A stretch of 64,000 nucleotides of DNA from Catellatospora sp. TT07R-123 (GTDB lineage: Bacteria; Actinomycetota; Actinomycetes; Mycobacteriales; Micromonosporaceae). The stretch lies in assembly GCF_018327705.1 (NCBI RefSeq), contig NZ_BNEM01000002.1, forward strand, positions 992,001 through 1,056,000, read 5' to 3'. The notes below the pieces were generated by a model. The model had not been told where the DNA came from. It searched no databases and worked only from the letters and a program-made list of their open reading frames with translations. Shown here piece after piece: positions 1 to 8,354 of the stretch; within the stretch, counting starts at the first letter, position 1; each line of letters starts with the position of its first letter. Both the position numbers and the translations under genes were made by a program.

Positions 1-492
1 GCCCGCGGTGGTGGCGGCGTGGTGGCCGGTCCCGAAGACGTCAGACAGCGTCAGCAGTGACGGCAGCAGCGCCGAGTCCTCGCCGACGGGCAGCTTGACC
101 AGCGTCCCGTCGGCCTGCGGCACCCGGACGGCCTCGCCCTGGCCGCCGTCGACGCCGCCGGCGCCCCAGAAGCCGCCGTGCCGGCAGGAGGTCTGGAGCC
201 CCTGCGCGCAGAAGTCGCAGGTGCCGTCGGAGTACACGAACGGGGCCACCACCACGTCACCGCGTTTGAAGCGGGACACCTCGGCGCCGGTGTCCTCGAC
301 CACGCCGAGGAACTCGTGGCCGATGCGGTCGCCCTCGGCCGTGGCCGGCCGCGACCCGTACGGCCACAAATCGCTGCCGCAGATGCAGGAGCGCAGCACC
401 CGTACCAGGGCGTCGGTCGGTTCCCGCAGCACCGGGTCCGGCACCTCCTCGACCCGTACGTCACCCGCGCCGTAGATCAACGTCGCTCGCAT
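1..492 (-). CDS. Zinc-dependent alcohol dehydrogenase, N-terminal part (runs off the window)
   Basis: Read on the minus strand from ATG at 492-490, preceded by a strong SD (GAAGGAGG) seven bases away. The frame stays open for 164 codons to base 1, so the C-terminal part lies outside. The GroES-like catalytic domain is visible: Cys38 and the GHE at residues 58-60 are the expected catalytic zinc ligands, and Cys92, Cys95 and Cys103 form a structural-zinc loop. This is the medium-chain dehydrogenase/reductase fold; the family oxidises alcohols or reduces aldehydes with NAD(P). The Rossmann cofactor domain is not in the window, so substrate and cofactor cannot be judged. The upstream region carries a long inverted repeat (639-731). 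Confidence 0.85.
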   Translation of the reverse strand, partial: MRATLIYGAGDVRVEEVPDPVLREPTDALVRVLRSCICGSDLWPYGSRPATAEGDRIGHEFLGVVEDTGAEVSRFKRGDVVVAPFVYSDGTCDFCAQGLQTSCRHGGFWGAGGVDGGQGEAVRVPQADGTLVKLPVGEDSALLPSLLTLSDVFGTGHHAATTAG

Positions 493-638
493 GGCGCCTC
501 CTTCCCCGTCAGGTGGAACATGGCCAGTTCCATCAAACCGGGTTCGGTCACCGCGCGTGACGTTCTGGGCGACCCCGCGCCCCCGGCCGCCCCGCCCGCC
601 GGGCCACACCGGCCCATCCCGCCCGCGAGGGCCGAAAC

Positions 639-731
639 CCACCCCAAGATCACCCAACTTGCCGGGCAGTCGGGCGTATCTTGACGGTTCACATGCCCGA
701 TTGCCCGGCAAGTCGGGTGATCTTGGGGTGG
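639..731. repeat. Long imperfect inverted repeat (37-base arms, 19-base loop)
   Basis: The left arm (639-675) and right arm (695-731) are reverse complements at 35 of 37 positions; mismatches fall at 656 and 669 of the left arm. The element occupies most of the space between the stop of the SDR gene (774) and the start of the alcohol dehydrogenase (492), both on the minus strand. It could act as a terminator for the SDR gene, but the arms are far longer than a normal intrinsic terminator and no T-tract follows, so a dispersed palindromic (REP/MITE-like) element is an alternative. Confidence 0.75.
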
Positions 732-773
732 CCCGTGGCCCGTGGCCGGTGGCCGGTGGACGGGGGCGGGCGG

Positions 774-1718
774 TCAGGGGTGGAGTAGGGCGAGGGAGAG
801 TTGCCACAGGCGGGCGGCGTGATCGGGGTCGAGGGCGTACGCGGCCACGCCGCGGCGCACCCCCGGCCGGTGCGGCGCCGCTTCGGCGCAGTCCTCGAAG
901 TAGCGCCCGGTGACGCCCTCGACCAGCGGCGACGCGGCCAGCAGCACCGAGGTCGCGGCGCCCTGCGCGGCATCCTTCCAGGACACGTCGGTGCTGGCGG
1001 GGTCGAACGAGGCCGGACTGCGGGAGATGTCGCCGATGTGGCGCGACAGCCCGGTGCCGGTGATGCGGCCGGGGTTCAGCGCGTTGACGGCGATCCGGTC
1101 GGGCGCCCAGCGGCGGGCCGCCTCGACGGCGAACAGGATGTTGGCGGTCTTGGACTGGCTGTAGGCGGCCCACGGGTCGTACGGACGGTGCTCGAAGTTG
1201 ACGTCGTCCCAGCAGATGTCGCCGTTGACGTGGCCGACCGAGCTGACCGAGACGACCCGGGCACCGCGAGCTCGCGCCAGCGCGTCGTGCAGGCCGAGGG
1301 CGAGGGCGAGGTGGCCGAGGTGGTTGGTGGCGAACTGCGACTCCCAGCCCTGCCCGGTCCGGGCGAGCGGCGCGGCCATGATCCCGGCGTTGAGCACCAG
1401 CATGTGCAGCGGCCCGCACCAGTCCTGCGCGAAGGCGCGGACGCTGTCCTGGTCGGCGAGGTCGAGCCGGGCGGCGCGCACCGTGCCCGGTCCGCCCGCG
1501 GGGGCGATCTCGGCGGCGACCCGGTTCCCGCCGTCCGGGTCGCGTACGCCGAGGACGACCTCGGCACCGGCTGCGGCCAGGGCGCGCGCGGTCTCCAGGC
1601 CGATGCCGGAGGCTCCGCCGGTGACCACGGCGCGCCTGCCGGACAGGTCGACGCCCGCGAGCACGTCGGCGGCGGTGCTCTGCGCGCCGAAGGGGGTGGT
1701 GATGAGGTGGCGTGCCAT
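774..1718 (-). CDS. SDR family oxidoreductase (retinol-dehydrogenase/WWOX-like)
   Basis: 314 aa classical-type short-chain dehydrogenase. The TGGASGIG nucleotide-binding motif is at about residues 33-40, NAG follows about 75 residues later, and the catalytic YSQSK (YxxxK) is preceded by a serine in VVSVSSVGH. The long form with an insertion before the active site resembles retinol dehydrogenase/protochlorophyllide-reductase-like SDRs. The ATG at 1718 follows a good SD (GGAGG). It diverges from a TetR regulator (1844) across a 125-base region holding two identical palindromes, so it is very probably repressed by that TetR. The substrate is unknown; lipophilic alcohols or ketones are typical of the family. 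Confidence 0.9.
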   Translation of the reverse strand: MARHLITTPFGAQSTAADVLAGVDLSGRRAVVTGGASGIGLETARALAAAGAEVVLGVRDPDGGNRVAAEIAPAGGPGTVRAARLDLADQDSVRAFAQDWCGPLHMLVLNAGIMAAPLARTGQGWESQFATNHLGHLALALGLHDALARARGARVVSVSSVGHVNGDICWDDVNFEHRPYDPWAAYSQSKTANILFAVEAARRWAPDRIAVNALNPGRITGTGLSRHIGDISRSPASFDPASTDVSWKDAAQGAATSVLLAASPLVEGVTGRYFEDCAEAAPHRPGVRRGVAAYALDPDHAARLWQLSLALLHP

Positions 1719-1762
1719 GTCGTCCTCCAGGTGGGCGGCCCCGGGCCGGTTGCCGTAGGCTC

Positions 1763-1818
1763 GTATCCGGAACTGGTTCCGGTTTCATCCGACAGTAACC
1801 GGAACTGGTTCCGGATAC
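1763..1818. promoter_or_regulatory. Twin palindromic operator between SDR and TetR genes
   Basis: Two identical 16-bp near-palindromes CCGGAACTGGTTCCGG lie at 1767-1782 and 1799-1814, centres 32 bp apart (about three helical turns). The outer flanks are also symmetric (GTATCCGG at the left end, CCGGATAC at the right end). The location between divergent SDR and TetR genes is the usual place for a TetR autoregulatory operator. The palindromes are seen directly; the assignment to this TetR is inference. Confidence 0.8.
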
Positions 1819-1843
1819 CAGACGGCACCTGGAAGGACCCGCC

Positions 1844-2431
1844 TTGGCCCCCACCGCCGACGACGGCGCGGCACCCTCGCGCAGGCCGCTGCGCGCCGAC
1901 GCTCAGCGCAACGAGGACCGCCTGCTCCAGGCCGCGGCGGCCGCCTTCGCCCGCGACGGCGCGGACGCCTCGGTCAAGGACATCGCCCGCGCCGCCGGAG
2001 TCGGCGTGGGCACCCTCTACCGCCGGTTCCCGTCCAAGGAACTGCTGATCGAGGCGACCTACCGGCACGAGGTGCAGGCGCTGTGCGCGGCCGCCGCCGA
2101 GCTGGCGGCCACGCTGGCGCCGATGCCCGCCCTGCGCACCTGGATGGAGCGGTTCATCGGCTTCATGGCCACCAAGCACGGCATGGCCGACGCCCTGCGC
2201 GTCGTGCTGACCGACGACAGCGAGCGGCGGCAGACCCGGGCCGAGCTCGCCGAGGCGATCGGTGTGCTGCTGGCGGCCGGGACGCGGGCAGGCACCACCC
2301 GTACGCAGGTCGACGCCGAGGACGTGCTGATGGCGCTCGGCGGGATCTCGCTCATCGCCGGCCAGGAGCACCGGCCCGCCCTGGCCACCCGGCTGGTCGA
2401 CCTGCTCCTGCACGGCATCGCGGCCAGGTGA
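1844..2431 (+). CDS. TetR/AcrR family transcriptional regulator
   Basis: 195 aa. The start is TTG at 1844, preceded by GGAAGG at 1831-1836; no better upstream start is available because the operator lies there. The N-terminal TetR_N domain spans roughly residues 20-75, with the HTH around ASVKDIARAAGVGVGTLYRRF and the typical KELL follow-on helix. The C-terminal helical ligand domain is unassigned. It diverges from the SDR gene and faces the twin palindrome at 1763-1818, so local repression of the SDR and itself is the simplest model. The inducer cannot be read from sequence. Confidence 0.92.
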   Translation: MAPTADDGAAPSRRPLRADAQRNEDRLLQAAAAAFARDGADASVKDIARAAGVGVGTLYRRFPSKELLIEATYRHEVQALCAAAAELAATLAPMPALRTWMERFIGFMATKHGMADALRVVLTDDSERRQTRAELAEAIGVLLAAGTRAGTTRTQVDAEDVLMALGGISLIAGQEHRPALATRLVDLLLHGIAAR

Positions 2432-2468
2432 CCCGGCGGGCCCGGCCCCCAGGTGGCACAGTGGGCCC

Positions 2469-2897
2469 ATGCAGGTACGCATCATCGGCACCGCGCTGCC
2501 CGGCACCCGCTTCGGCGAGCACGGCGACGTCCGGGTCGGCGTGCAGCGCGGGCGCGAGGTCGTCGACGCGATCCCCGCCGACGCCGCGTCCGTGCGGTTC
2601 GACCTCGACGTCACCGTGGTCGACACCGCCACCGGCCCCGACTTCCGCGGCCCCTACGTGCACGGCCGCCGTGGCGAGCGCTTCCTGTATCTGGTCTGGA
2701 CACACGGGTCACCGCACGGCCCGGTCGGGTTCCGGCGGGCGAAGTTGCAGCTGGCGCCGGTCGCCGCGCTCGCCTTCGCGCAGCCGTACGACCGCACCCT
2801 GGTCACCGGCGCCCTCCCGCTGACCGGGGGCGACGGCGGACCGGTCTGCGCCAGCGTCCGTCCGCCGTGGATCGAGTGGACGGCCGCCACGGCGTGA
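2469..2897 (+). CDS. DUF5990 family protein
   Basis: 142 aa. The opening MQVRIIGTALPG, the central RGPYVHGRRGERFLYLVW and the FRRAKLQL segment match my recollection of the DUF5990 family, small cytosolic actinobacterial and proteobacterial proteins of unknown function. No signal peptide or membrane segment. The ATG at 2469 has only a weak purine stretch upstream. It starts 37 bases after the TetR gene on the same strand and could be co-transcribed, but nothing links it functionally. No catalytic motif is recognisable. Confidence 0.75.
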   Translation: MQVRIIGTALPGTRFGEHGDVRVGVQRGREVVDAIPADAASVRFDLDVTVVDTATGPDFRGPYVHGRRGERFLYLVWTHGSPHGPVGFRRAKLQLAPVAALAFAQPYDRTLVTGALPLTGGDGGPVCASVRPPWIEWTAATA

Positions 2898-2988
2898 AAC
2901 ACCGCCCCGGCGCGGTTGAAGCCGGCACCGGTGGGTATCCGGACCTCGTCGGGCCGTCAGCGGTCCGGCACGACGAGGAGGTCCGCTC

Positions 2989-3405
2989 ATGGCTAGAAGC
3001 ACGAACGGAGTGCCCGCTGCGGCGGGCCAGGTGAAGCAGACGCTGGCCGAGACCGGCCGCGCCGTCGCCGACCAGGCGGGCGAGGTCAAGCAGGCGCTGG
3101 CCGACTCGGGTCGTGCGGTCGCCGCGCAGGCCGGGGAGGTCAGGCAGGCCCTGGTCGACTCCGGCCGCACCGTCGCCGCGTCGGCCGGCGAGGTCAGGGA
3201 GCAGGTCGCCGCGACCGCCGCGCTGGCCAAGGACCGGGCGGGCGAGGTCGTCCACGTCCTGGCCGACCGGGTGCCCAGCGACCGCCGGCAGTGGGAGTCG
3301 ATGGGCCGCGGCCTGCGCGACAGCATCCGGAACAACCCCGCCCCGTGGGTCGCCGGCGCCGCCGTCATCGGCGTCGTGTGGTGGCTCGGCCGCCGGTCGA
3401 AGTAG
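2989..3405 (+). CDS. Small membrane-anchored protein with tandem amphipathic repeats
   Basis: 138 aa, not assigned to a named family. Residues about 10-75 consist of roughly 18-residue repeats of the pattern AGxVxQxLxxSGRxVAxx, which should form a long amphipathic helix or coiled coil similar to YtxH/apolipoprotein-like repeats. The C-terminus has one hydrophobic segment (PWVAGAAVIGVVWWLG) followed by basic RRSK, giving a tail anchor. ATG at 2989 follows GAGGAGG. It is convergent with the SARP gene, separated by a strong hairpin (3427-3466). A role at the envelope is inferred from topology only. Confidence 0.75.
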   Translation: MARSTNGVPAAAGQVKQTLAETGRAVADQAGEVKQALADSGRAVAAQAGEVRQALVDSGRTVAASAGEVREQVAATAALAKDRAGEVVHVLADRVPSDRRQWESMGRGLRDSIRNNPAPWVAGAAVIGVVWWLGRRSK

Positions 3406-3426
3406 TCACCCGCGCGCGGCACCCGT

Positions 3427-3466
3427 CGGGCACCGGCCGCCGGACATCCCGGGCGGCCGGTGCCCG
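3427..3466. terminator. Bidirectional hairpin terminator
   Basis: Perfect 15-bp stem (3427-3441 with 3452-3466) around a 10-base loop, in the 86-base space between the convergent ends of the repeat protein (3405) and the SARP gene (3492). No T-tract, as is common in actinomycete terminators. Confidence 0.8.
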
Positions 3467-3491
3467 GCGCGCATCCGGGTGCCCGGCGCGG

Positions 3492-6400
3492 TCAGGACGG
3501 GACCGGGCCGAGCCGGGCCAGCAGCTTCTCCACCCGTTCGGTGCCCGGCTGGTGGCCGGTCTCGGCGTGCAGCCGCCGCGCCGCCAGCGCGCAGTCCAGG
3601 GCGCACGTGAGGTCGCCGGCGCGCCGCTCGGCCACCGCGCGGGCCGTCAACGCCCGCCCCTCCAGCACCCGGTAGCCGCAGCCCTGCGCGATCGACAGCG
3701 CCGCGTGGCACCACGACAGTGCCGCGGCCTCGTCGAGCTCGGCGAGGCTGACGGTGACATCGGCCTCGATGTACCGGTCACCCGCCGTACGGGCCAGTGA
3801 CAGGGCCCGTACCAGCGCGCGGGTGTCCTGCTCGACGATGCCGAGGGCGTGCAGGGCGCTGGCCTCCAGCCGCGGCTCGGCGGGCTCGCGCGCCATGGCG
3901 AGGGCCTGCTGCGCGAGCCGCACCGCCTGCGGCCGGTCGCCGCGGTCGCCGTGGACCCGGGCCAGCAGGCACAGTGCCGTCCCCCGGCCCCGGCTGCCCG
4001 TCTGCTCGTGCAGCCGCAGCGCGTCGGTCGCCGTCCGCAGGGCCTCCTCCGAGTGCCCGAGCAGGTGCAGGACCTGGGCCAGGTTGGACAGCACGAGCGC
4101 CCGGCTGGCGGCCGAGCCGGCCTGGTGCGACAGCGCGGCGTGGTAATGCTCGGCGGCCTGCCCGAGCCGCCCGAGGTCGCAGCAGACCATGCCGAGGTTG
4201 TTGTGGTTGACCGCCACCCCGGCGTCCCGGCCGGCGCGCCGGTTGATCGCGAGCGCCTCCTCCAGGATGTGCAGGGCGTCGTGCGGCCGGCCCGACATGC
4301 GGTACACCGGACCGAGGTTGCCCAGCGCCGCGGCCTGCCCCTCGGGCCAGTCCGCGCGGTGTGCGCAGGCCAGCGCCCGCTCGTACTCGTCGATCGCCCC
4401 GGCGAACCGCTCCCGCCGCCAGTGCAGCGCGCCGAGGCTGAGCCGGGCCGCCACCTCGGCCCGCCGATGCCCGTCGGCCTGGGCCGCGGCGAGGCCGACC
4501 GTGGCCACCTCGGCCCATTCGGCGGTGTGCATGCCCAGCCAGAGGTAGCCGCGCAGGCCGTCGGCCAGCGACCAGGCGCTGGCGTGCAGACCGGCGTCGG
4601 CGGCGTGGCGCACGGAGGTGACCAGGTCGTGGCGCTGCGCGTCGAGCCAGGCGCGGGCCTCCACGTGCGAGGCGAACCGCTGCGGCGCCCGCGCGGGTGC
4701 CGGGGCCGGTGGCAGGCGCAGCACCTGCGGATACAGCTGGTCGGCCGCCGCGTGCAGGCTCGACAGGTACCAGTCGAACAGGTCGGCCCGCACCTGCCGG
4801 TTGTCGTCGGCACCGACCAGCTGCGTCGCGTACAGGCCGAGCAGGTCGTGCACGGTGAACCGGCCGGGCGCCCGCTCGAACACCAGGTGCGCGTCGGCCA
4901 GCCCGGACAGCATCGGCGCCGCCTCGCCGGGCGGGCAGCGCAGCATCGCCGCGGCCGAGTCCGCCGTCACGTCGCACCCGGGCACCAGCCCGAACAGGCG
5001 GAACAGACGGCGCAGCGGGGTCGGCAGGGCCCGGTAGGAGACGGCGAAGGCGTGGCGTACGGCGAGCTGCTCGTCCTCGGCCACGGCCAGGATCGTCAGC
5101 GGGTCGCCGTCGCGCAGCCGCGCCAGGTAGCCGTCGACGGTCTCCTGCGGCCGGCCGAGCAGGTCGGCCGCCGCGATGCGCAGTGCCAGGGGCAGCCGGG
5201 CGCACGCCCGGCCCAGCCGGGTGATCGCGGGGCGCTGCCCGGCGCTGCGCTCGGCTCCCAGCACCCGGGTGAGCAGCCGGTCTGCCTCCTCCGGGGACAG
5301 CACGTCCAGCGACAGCCGCTGCGCGTCGTGCCGGGCGACGAGCCCGTCGAGCCGGTTGCGGCTGGTCACGATCACCAGGCAGTCGGCGCCGCCGGGCAGC
5401 AGGTGCCGGACGTGCGCGGTGTCGCGGGCGTTGTCGAGCAGGATGAGCACCCGCCGGTGCGCGAGCACGCTGCGGAACAGGGCCGCCGCCTCGTCGAGGT
5501 CGTCGGGTATCCGCCCGGCGGGCACGCCCAGGGCGCGCAGGCAGCGGGACAGGGCTTCGGCGGTCGGCATCGGGCTGGTGGGCGAGAAGCCGCCCAGGTC
5601 GACGAAGAGCTGGCCGCCGCCGAACAGGTGCCGCACCCGGTGGGCCCAGCGGACGGCCAGGGCCGTCTTGCCCACCCCGGCGGTGCCGACGACCGCGACG
5701 ACCGCGGTGGCGTTGCTGTCGCGGGCCCGGTCGAGCATCGTGCCCAGGGCGGACAGCTCCGGTTCCCGGCCGCTGAAGCTGGACAGGTCGGCCGGCAGCT
5801 GGGCCGGGCCGGACGGCTCGGCGGGCGGCGCGGCGGGGACGGCGGGCGGTCGGGCGCTGGTGGGCAGGCCCTGCCGCAGCACCAGCAGGTGGGTCTCGGT
5901 CAGCTGCGTGCCCGGTTCGACGCCCAGCTCGTCGGCCAGGCGGCGGCGGGTCTGCTCGTACACCCGCAGCGCCTGCGCCTGGTCGCCCGACCGCACCAGC
6001 GCGGTCATCAGCTGCGCCGCCAGCCGCTCCCGCCACGGGTTCTCGGCCGCGAGGTCGCGCATCGGCCCGATCAGGGCCGCGTGCCGGCCCAGCGCGAGCT
6101 CGGCCTCGAACAGGTCCTCGTACGCGGCGAGCCGCTCGTCCTGCAGGCCGGCCGCGGCCGGACCGACGAACGCGGCGGCGGCTCCGGACAGCGCGGGCCC
6201 GCGCCACAGGCCCAGGGCCTGCCGCAGCAGCGCCGCCGCCGGCTCGGCCGCACCGGCCGCGGCGTGTTCGCGGGCGTCGGCGGCCAGGGCGGTGAAAGCC
6301 AGCACGTCCAGGTCGCCGTCGGCCACCGCGAGCCGGTATCCCCCGGCGCCCGACGCGATCGGCTCACCCGCCCCTGCCCCGCGGGCCAGCTGGCGCAGCC

Positions 6401-6602
6401 GGGAGACGCACACCTGGACCTGCGTGCGGGCCCGGGCCGGGGCGGCCCCGCCCCACAGCGCCTCCTCCAGCTGCTCGCTGGAGACCGTCACGTTCGCGTT
6501 GAGCAGCAGGTAGGCCAGCACGGCCCGCTGCTGGGGGCGGGTGATCGCCAGCGGTTCGCCGTCCACGACAGCTTCGACCGGGCCGAGCAGACGCCATTGC
6601 AT
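3492..6602 (-). CDS. AfsR/SARP-type regulator: OmpR-like wHTH + BTAD + NB-ARC + TPR
   Basis: 1036 aa. An OmpR/PhoB-like winged helix occupies about residues 1-90 (opening MQWRLLGPVEAVVDGEPL), followed by the bacterial transcriptional activation domain to about 245. Next comes an NB-ARC STAND ATPase with P-loop VGTAGVGKTA near residue 304 and Walker B VLILLDNA, then tetratricopeptide repeats from about 650 to the end. This is the full AfsR architecture: ATP-dependent activators that in Streptomyces promote secondary metabolism or development. No biosynthetic cluster is present nearby. It diverges from a secreted repeat protein, and the shared upstream region contains an 11-bp-period repeat (6686-6706) of the spacing SARPs recognise, suggesting a local target. 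ATG at 6602 follows GGGGCTGC, a modest SD. Confidence 0.93.
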   Translation of the reverse strand: MQWRLLGPVEAVVDGEPLAITRPQQRAVLAYLLLNANVTVSSEQLEEALWGGAAPARARTQVQVCVSRLRQLARGAGAGEPIASGAGGYRLAVADGDLDVLAFTALAADAREHAAAGAAEPAAALLRQALGLWRGPALSGAAAAFVGPAAAGLQDERLAAYEDLFEAELALGRHAALIGPMRDLAAENPWRERLAAQLMTALVRSGDQAQALRVYEQTRRRLADELGVEPGTQLTETHLLVLRQGLPTSARPPAVPAAPPAEPSGPAQLPADLSSFSGREPELSALGTMLDRARDSNATAVVAVVGTAGVGKTALAVRWAHRVRHLFGGGQLFVDLGGFSPTSPMPTAEALSRCLRALGVPAGRIPDDLDEAAALFRSVLAHRRVLILLDNARDTAHVRHLLPGGADCLVIVTSRNRLDGLVARHDAQRLSLDVLSPEEADRLLTRVLGAERSAGQRPAITRLGRACARLPLALRIAAADLLGRPQETVDGYLARLRDGDPLTILAVAEDEQLAVRHAFAVSYRALPTPLRRLFRLFGLVPGCDVTADSAAAMLRCPPGEAAPMLSGLADAHLVFERAPGRFTVHDLLGLYATQLVGADDNRQVRADLFDWYLSSLHAAADQLYPQVLRLPPAPAPARAPQRFASHVEARAWLDAQRHDLVTSVRHAADAGLHASAWSLADGLRGYLWLGMHTAEWAEVATVGLAAAQADGHRRAEVAARLSLGALHWRRERFAGAIDEYERALACAHRADWPEGQAAALGNLGPVYRMSGRPHDALHILEEALAINRRAGRDAGVAVNHNNLGMVCCDLGRLGQAAEHYHAALSHQAGSAASRALVLSNLAQVLHLLGHSEEALRTATDALRLHEQTGSRGRGTALCLLARVHGDRGDRPQAVRLAQQALAMAREPAEPRLEASALHALGIVEQDTRALVRALSLARTAGDRYIEADVTVSLAELDEAAALSWCHAALSIAQGCGYRVLEGRALTARAVAERRAGDLTCALDCALAARRLHAETGHQPGTERVEKLLARLGPVPS

Positions 6603-6685
6603 GCAGCCCCCATGCGGATCAGTACACCTTGATCACCGTGACCGTCCACATTGACGCATTGACAAGTGTACCCACCTGGGCAGGT

Positions 6686-6706
6686 CGGCTAGCCGACGGC
6701 TAGCCG
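6686..6706. promoter_or_regulatory. Tandem palindrome with 11-bp period (candidate SARP box)
   Basis: CGGCTAGCCG occurs at 6686-6695 and again at 6697-6706, each a perfect palindrome, giving a direct repeat with 11-bp periodicity. It sits about 64 bp upstream of the secreted-protein gene and between it and the divergent SARP gene. SARP proteins are known to bind direct repeats spaced one helical turn apart. A TTGACA at 6659-6664 resembles a -35 box, but no convincing -10 follows. Confidence 0.5.
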
Positions 6707-6769
6707 CCGCCAAGCCGGGCCGCGCAGCCTCTAGATGAACCGGGCGCCCGACCCGGACAAGGAGTCTCC

Positions 6770-7687
6770 ATGAGAACGCTCATCCGCGCCGCCGTCGCCG
6801 CGCTGGCGCTGACCGCGGCGATCGCGACCGCGGGCGCGGCGCACGCCCAACCCGGCTCCGCCGACGGCACGCCCCGGCTCGACGCGCGGGCGGCCGCCGC
6901 GGCGACCGGCAAGATCGGCATCAACTCGACCTGGTACACCGGCACCGTCAACGCGGGCGGGTCGCAGACCTGGGTCTGGTACAACGCCCCGGCCGACGTC
7001 GCGTACGTCGTCGGCTACACCCCGTCCGGCGCCAGCACCTCGGCGGCCTGCCAGTTCCAGACCACCGACAGCCGGTACCTGCAGGTGTGGGGCGGCGAGC
7101 GCCGGTTCCAGTTCACGCTGCAGAACACGGGTTCGATCGCCTGCGCCGCGACGGTGCTGCTGTCCGGCCTGTCGTCGTGGACGATCAACTCGACCGGAGG
7201 CGTCGCCCCCGGCGGCACCCAGACCCACCTGTGGACCAACCTCCCGGCCGGCCTGACCTACGTGGCCGGGTTCAAGCCCACGGGCTCCACCAGCAGTGCG
7301 GCGTGCCAGTGGCAGGTGGTGCGCAGCTGGTACGTCCAGTCCGGCGCCGCCCGCCAGTTCTGGTTCACCATCAAGAACGTCGGCGCCGTCACCTGCCAGG
7401 CCGACATCCAGCTGGCGACCGTCAGCGGCGGCTCGACCGTCAGCACCGGCACCCTGGCGCCCGGCGCCTCGGTGGGCTGGCTCTGGTATTCCAACATCGG
7501 CAACTACACCCACGCCATCGGCCTCGCGTCCAGCACCTCGGGCTGCCAGCTGGAGACCACCCGCCTGGACTACCGCCAGATCATCGAGAGCAACGGCTCG
7601 GCCTCGCGGCAGATCCTCTTCTACGTGAAGAACGTGGGGTCGACGACCTGCTCCGGATCGATCTACCTACCGGTGATCGCGGCCTGA
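6770..7687 (+). CDS. Secreted protein built of three homologous ~85-residue repeats
   Basis: 305 aa, family not recognised. A Sec signal peptide (MRTLIRAAVAALALTAAIATAGAAHAQ, cleavage about residue 26) is followed by three homologous units. Each contains a Trp-rich start (TQTHLWTNLPAG or QTWVWYNAPAD type), a Cys in the middle (SAACQFQT / SAACQWQV / TSGCQLET) and another near the end (IACAAT / VTCQAD / TTCSGS), so each probably folds as a beta domain with one disulfide. ATG at 6770 follows AAGGAG. Its promoter region is shared with the divergent SARP regulator, which may control it. No catalytic motif seen; an extracellular binding or structural role is possible. A strong terminator follows (7727-7761). 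Confidence 0.8.
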   Translation: MRTLIRAAVAALALTAAIATAGAAHAQPGSADGTPRLDARAAAAATGKIGINSTWYTGTVNAGGSQTWVWYNAPADVAYVVGYTPSGASTSAACQFQTTDSRYLQVWGGERRFQFTLQNTGSIACAATVLLSGLSSWTINSTGGVAPGGTQTHLWTNLPAGLTYVAGFKPTGSTSSAACQWQVVRSWYVQSGAARQFWFTIKNVGAVTCQADIQLATVSGGSTVSTGTLAPGASVGWLWYSNIGNYTHAIGLASSTSGCQLETTRLDYRQIIESNGSASRQILFYVKNVGSTTCSGSIYLPVIAA

Positions 7688-7726
7688 GCAAGCCCCGGAC
7701 CGGCGCATCCCGGATGCGCGTCCGCT

Positions 7727-7761
7727 GATCGGTGCCGCCGTGCCACACGGCGGCACCGATC
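7727..7761 (+). terminator. Strong hairpin terminator
   Basis: Perfect 16-bp stem (7727-7742 with 7746-7761) around a 3-base loop, 40 bases after the stop of the secreted repeat protein. A smaller hairpin (about 7703-7719) precedes it, so two terminators lie in tandem. Confidence 0.85.
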
Positions 7762-7836
7762 CGTGCGCCGCCCCGTTTCCGGCACCGGCGCGGCGGGCAT
7801 AGGCGGCTCAACGAAGAGCCGATGAGGAGGGACGCC

Positions 7837-8334
7837 ATGACGCAGACCGAGTGGACCGCCGACAGCCGCGCCACCGGGCAGGTCGTCATCGCCACATACG
7901 ACGACTACCCCGCCGCCGAGCGGGCCGTGGACCACCTGTCCGACCAGGGGTTCCCGGTGGAGCGCACCGCCATCGCCGGGCGCGGGCTGAGCCTGGTCGA
8001 GCAGGTCACCGGGCGGCTGACCATGGGCCGGGCCGCCCTCCAGGCGGCGGTGTCCGGTGCGGTGATGGGCGCGCTGCTGGCCTGGCTGTTCGGCTTCTTC
8101 AACTGGGTGAGCCCGCTGGTGTCGCTGCTGCTGCTGGTGCTGTACGGCATCCTGTTCGGCGCCGTCGCCGGCGCCCTGATGGGCCTGGCCGGGCACGCCC
8201 TGTCCGGCGGCCGCCGCGACTTCGCGTCGGTGTCGGCGATGCAGGCCGAGCGCTACCAGATCCTGGTCGAGGCCGACGCCGCCGACGAGGCCATGCGCCT
8301 GCTGGAGGCGGCCGGGCTCGCCGGCCGGGCGTAG
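7837..8334 (+). CDS. General stress protein, YflT/GS17M-like
   Basis: 165 aa from ATG 7837, which follows GAGGAGG at 7824-7830; the longer upstream reading frame lacks this site and overlaps the preceding terminator. The N-terminal part (TGQVVIATYDDYPAAERAVDHL) matches the heat-induced stress protein YflT-type domain, which folds like a ferredoxin. Residues about 70-130 form glycine- and leucine-rich transmembrane segments, and a second small domain (YQILVEADAADEAMRLLEAAG) closes the protein. Members are common in actinomycetes as general-stress-regulated membrane proteins; the molecular role is not established. Confidence 0.8.
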   Translation: MTQTEWTADSRATGQVVIATYDDYPAAERAVDHLSDQGFPVERTAIAGRGLSLVEQVTGRLTMGRAALQAAVSGAVMGALLAWLFGFFNWVSPLVSLLLLVLYGILFGAVAGALMGLAGHALSGGRRDFASVSAMQAERYQILVEADAADEAMRLLEAAGLAGRA

Positions 8335-8354
8335 CGACACCGGGCGTGGCGACC

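Noticed and set aside
801..2048. 415-aa plus-strand frame over the SDR gene
   Set aside because: Antisense shadow of a clear SDR and the TetR promoter region.
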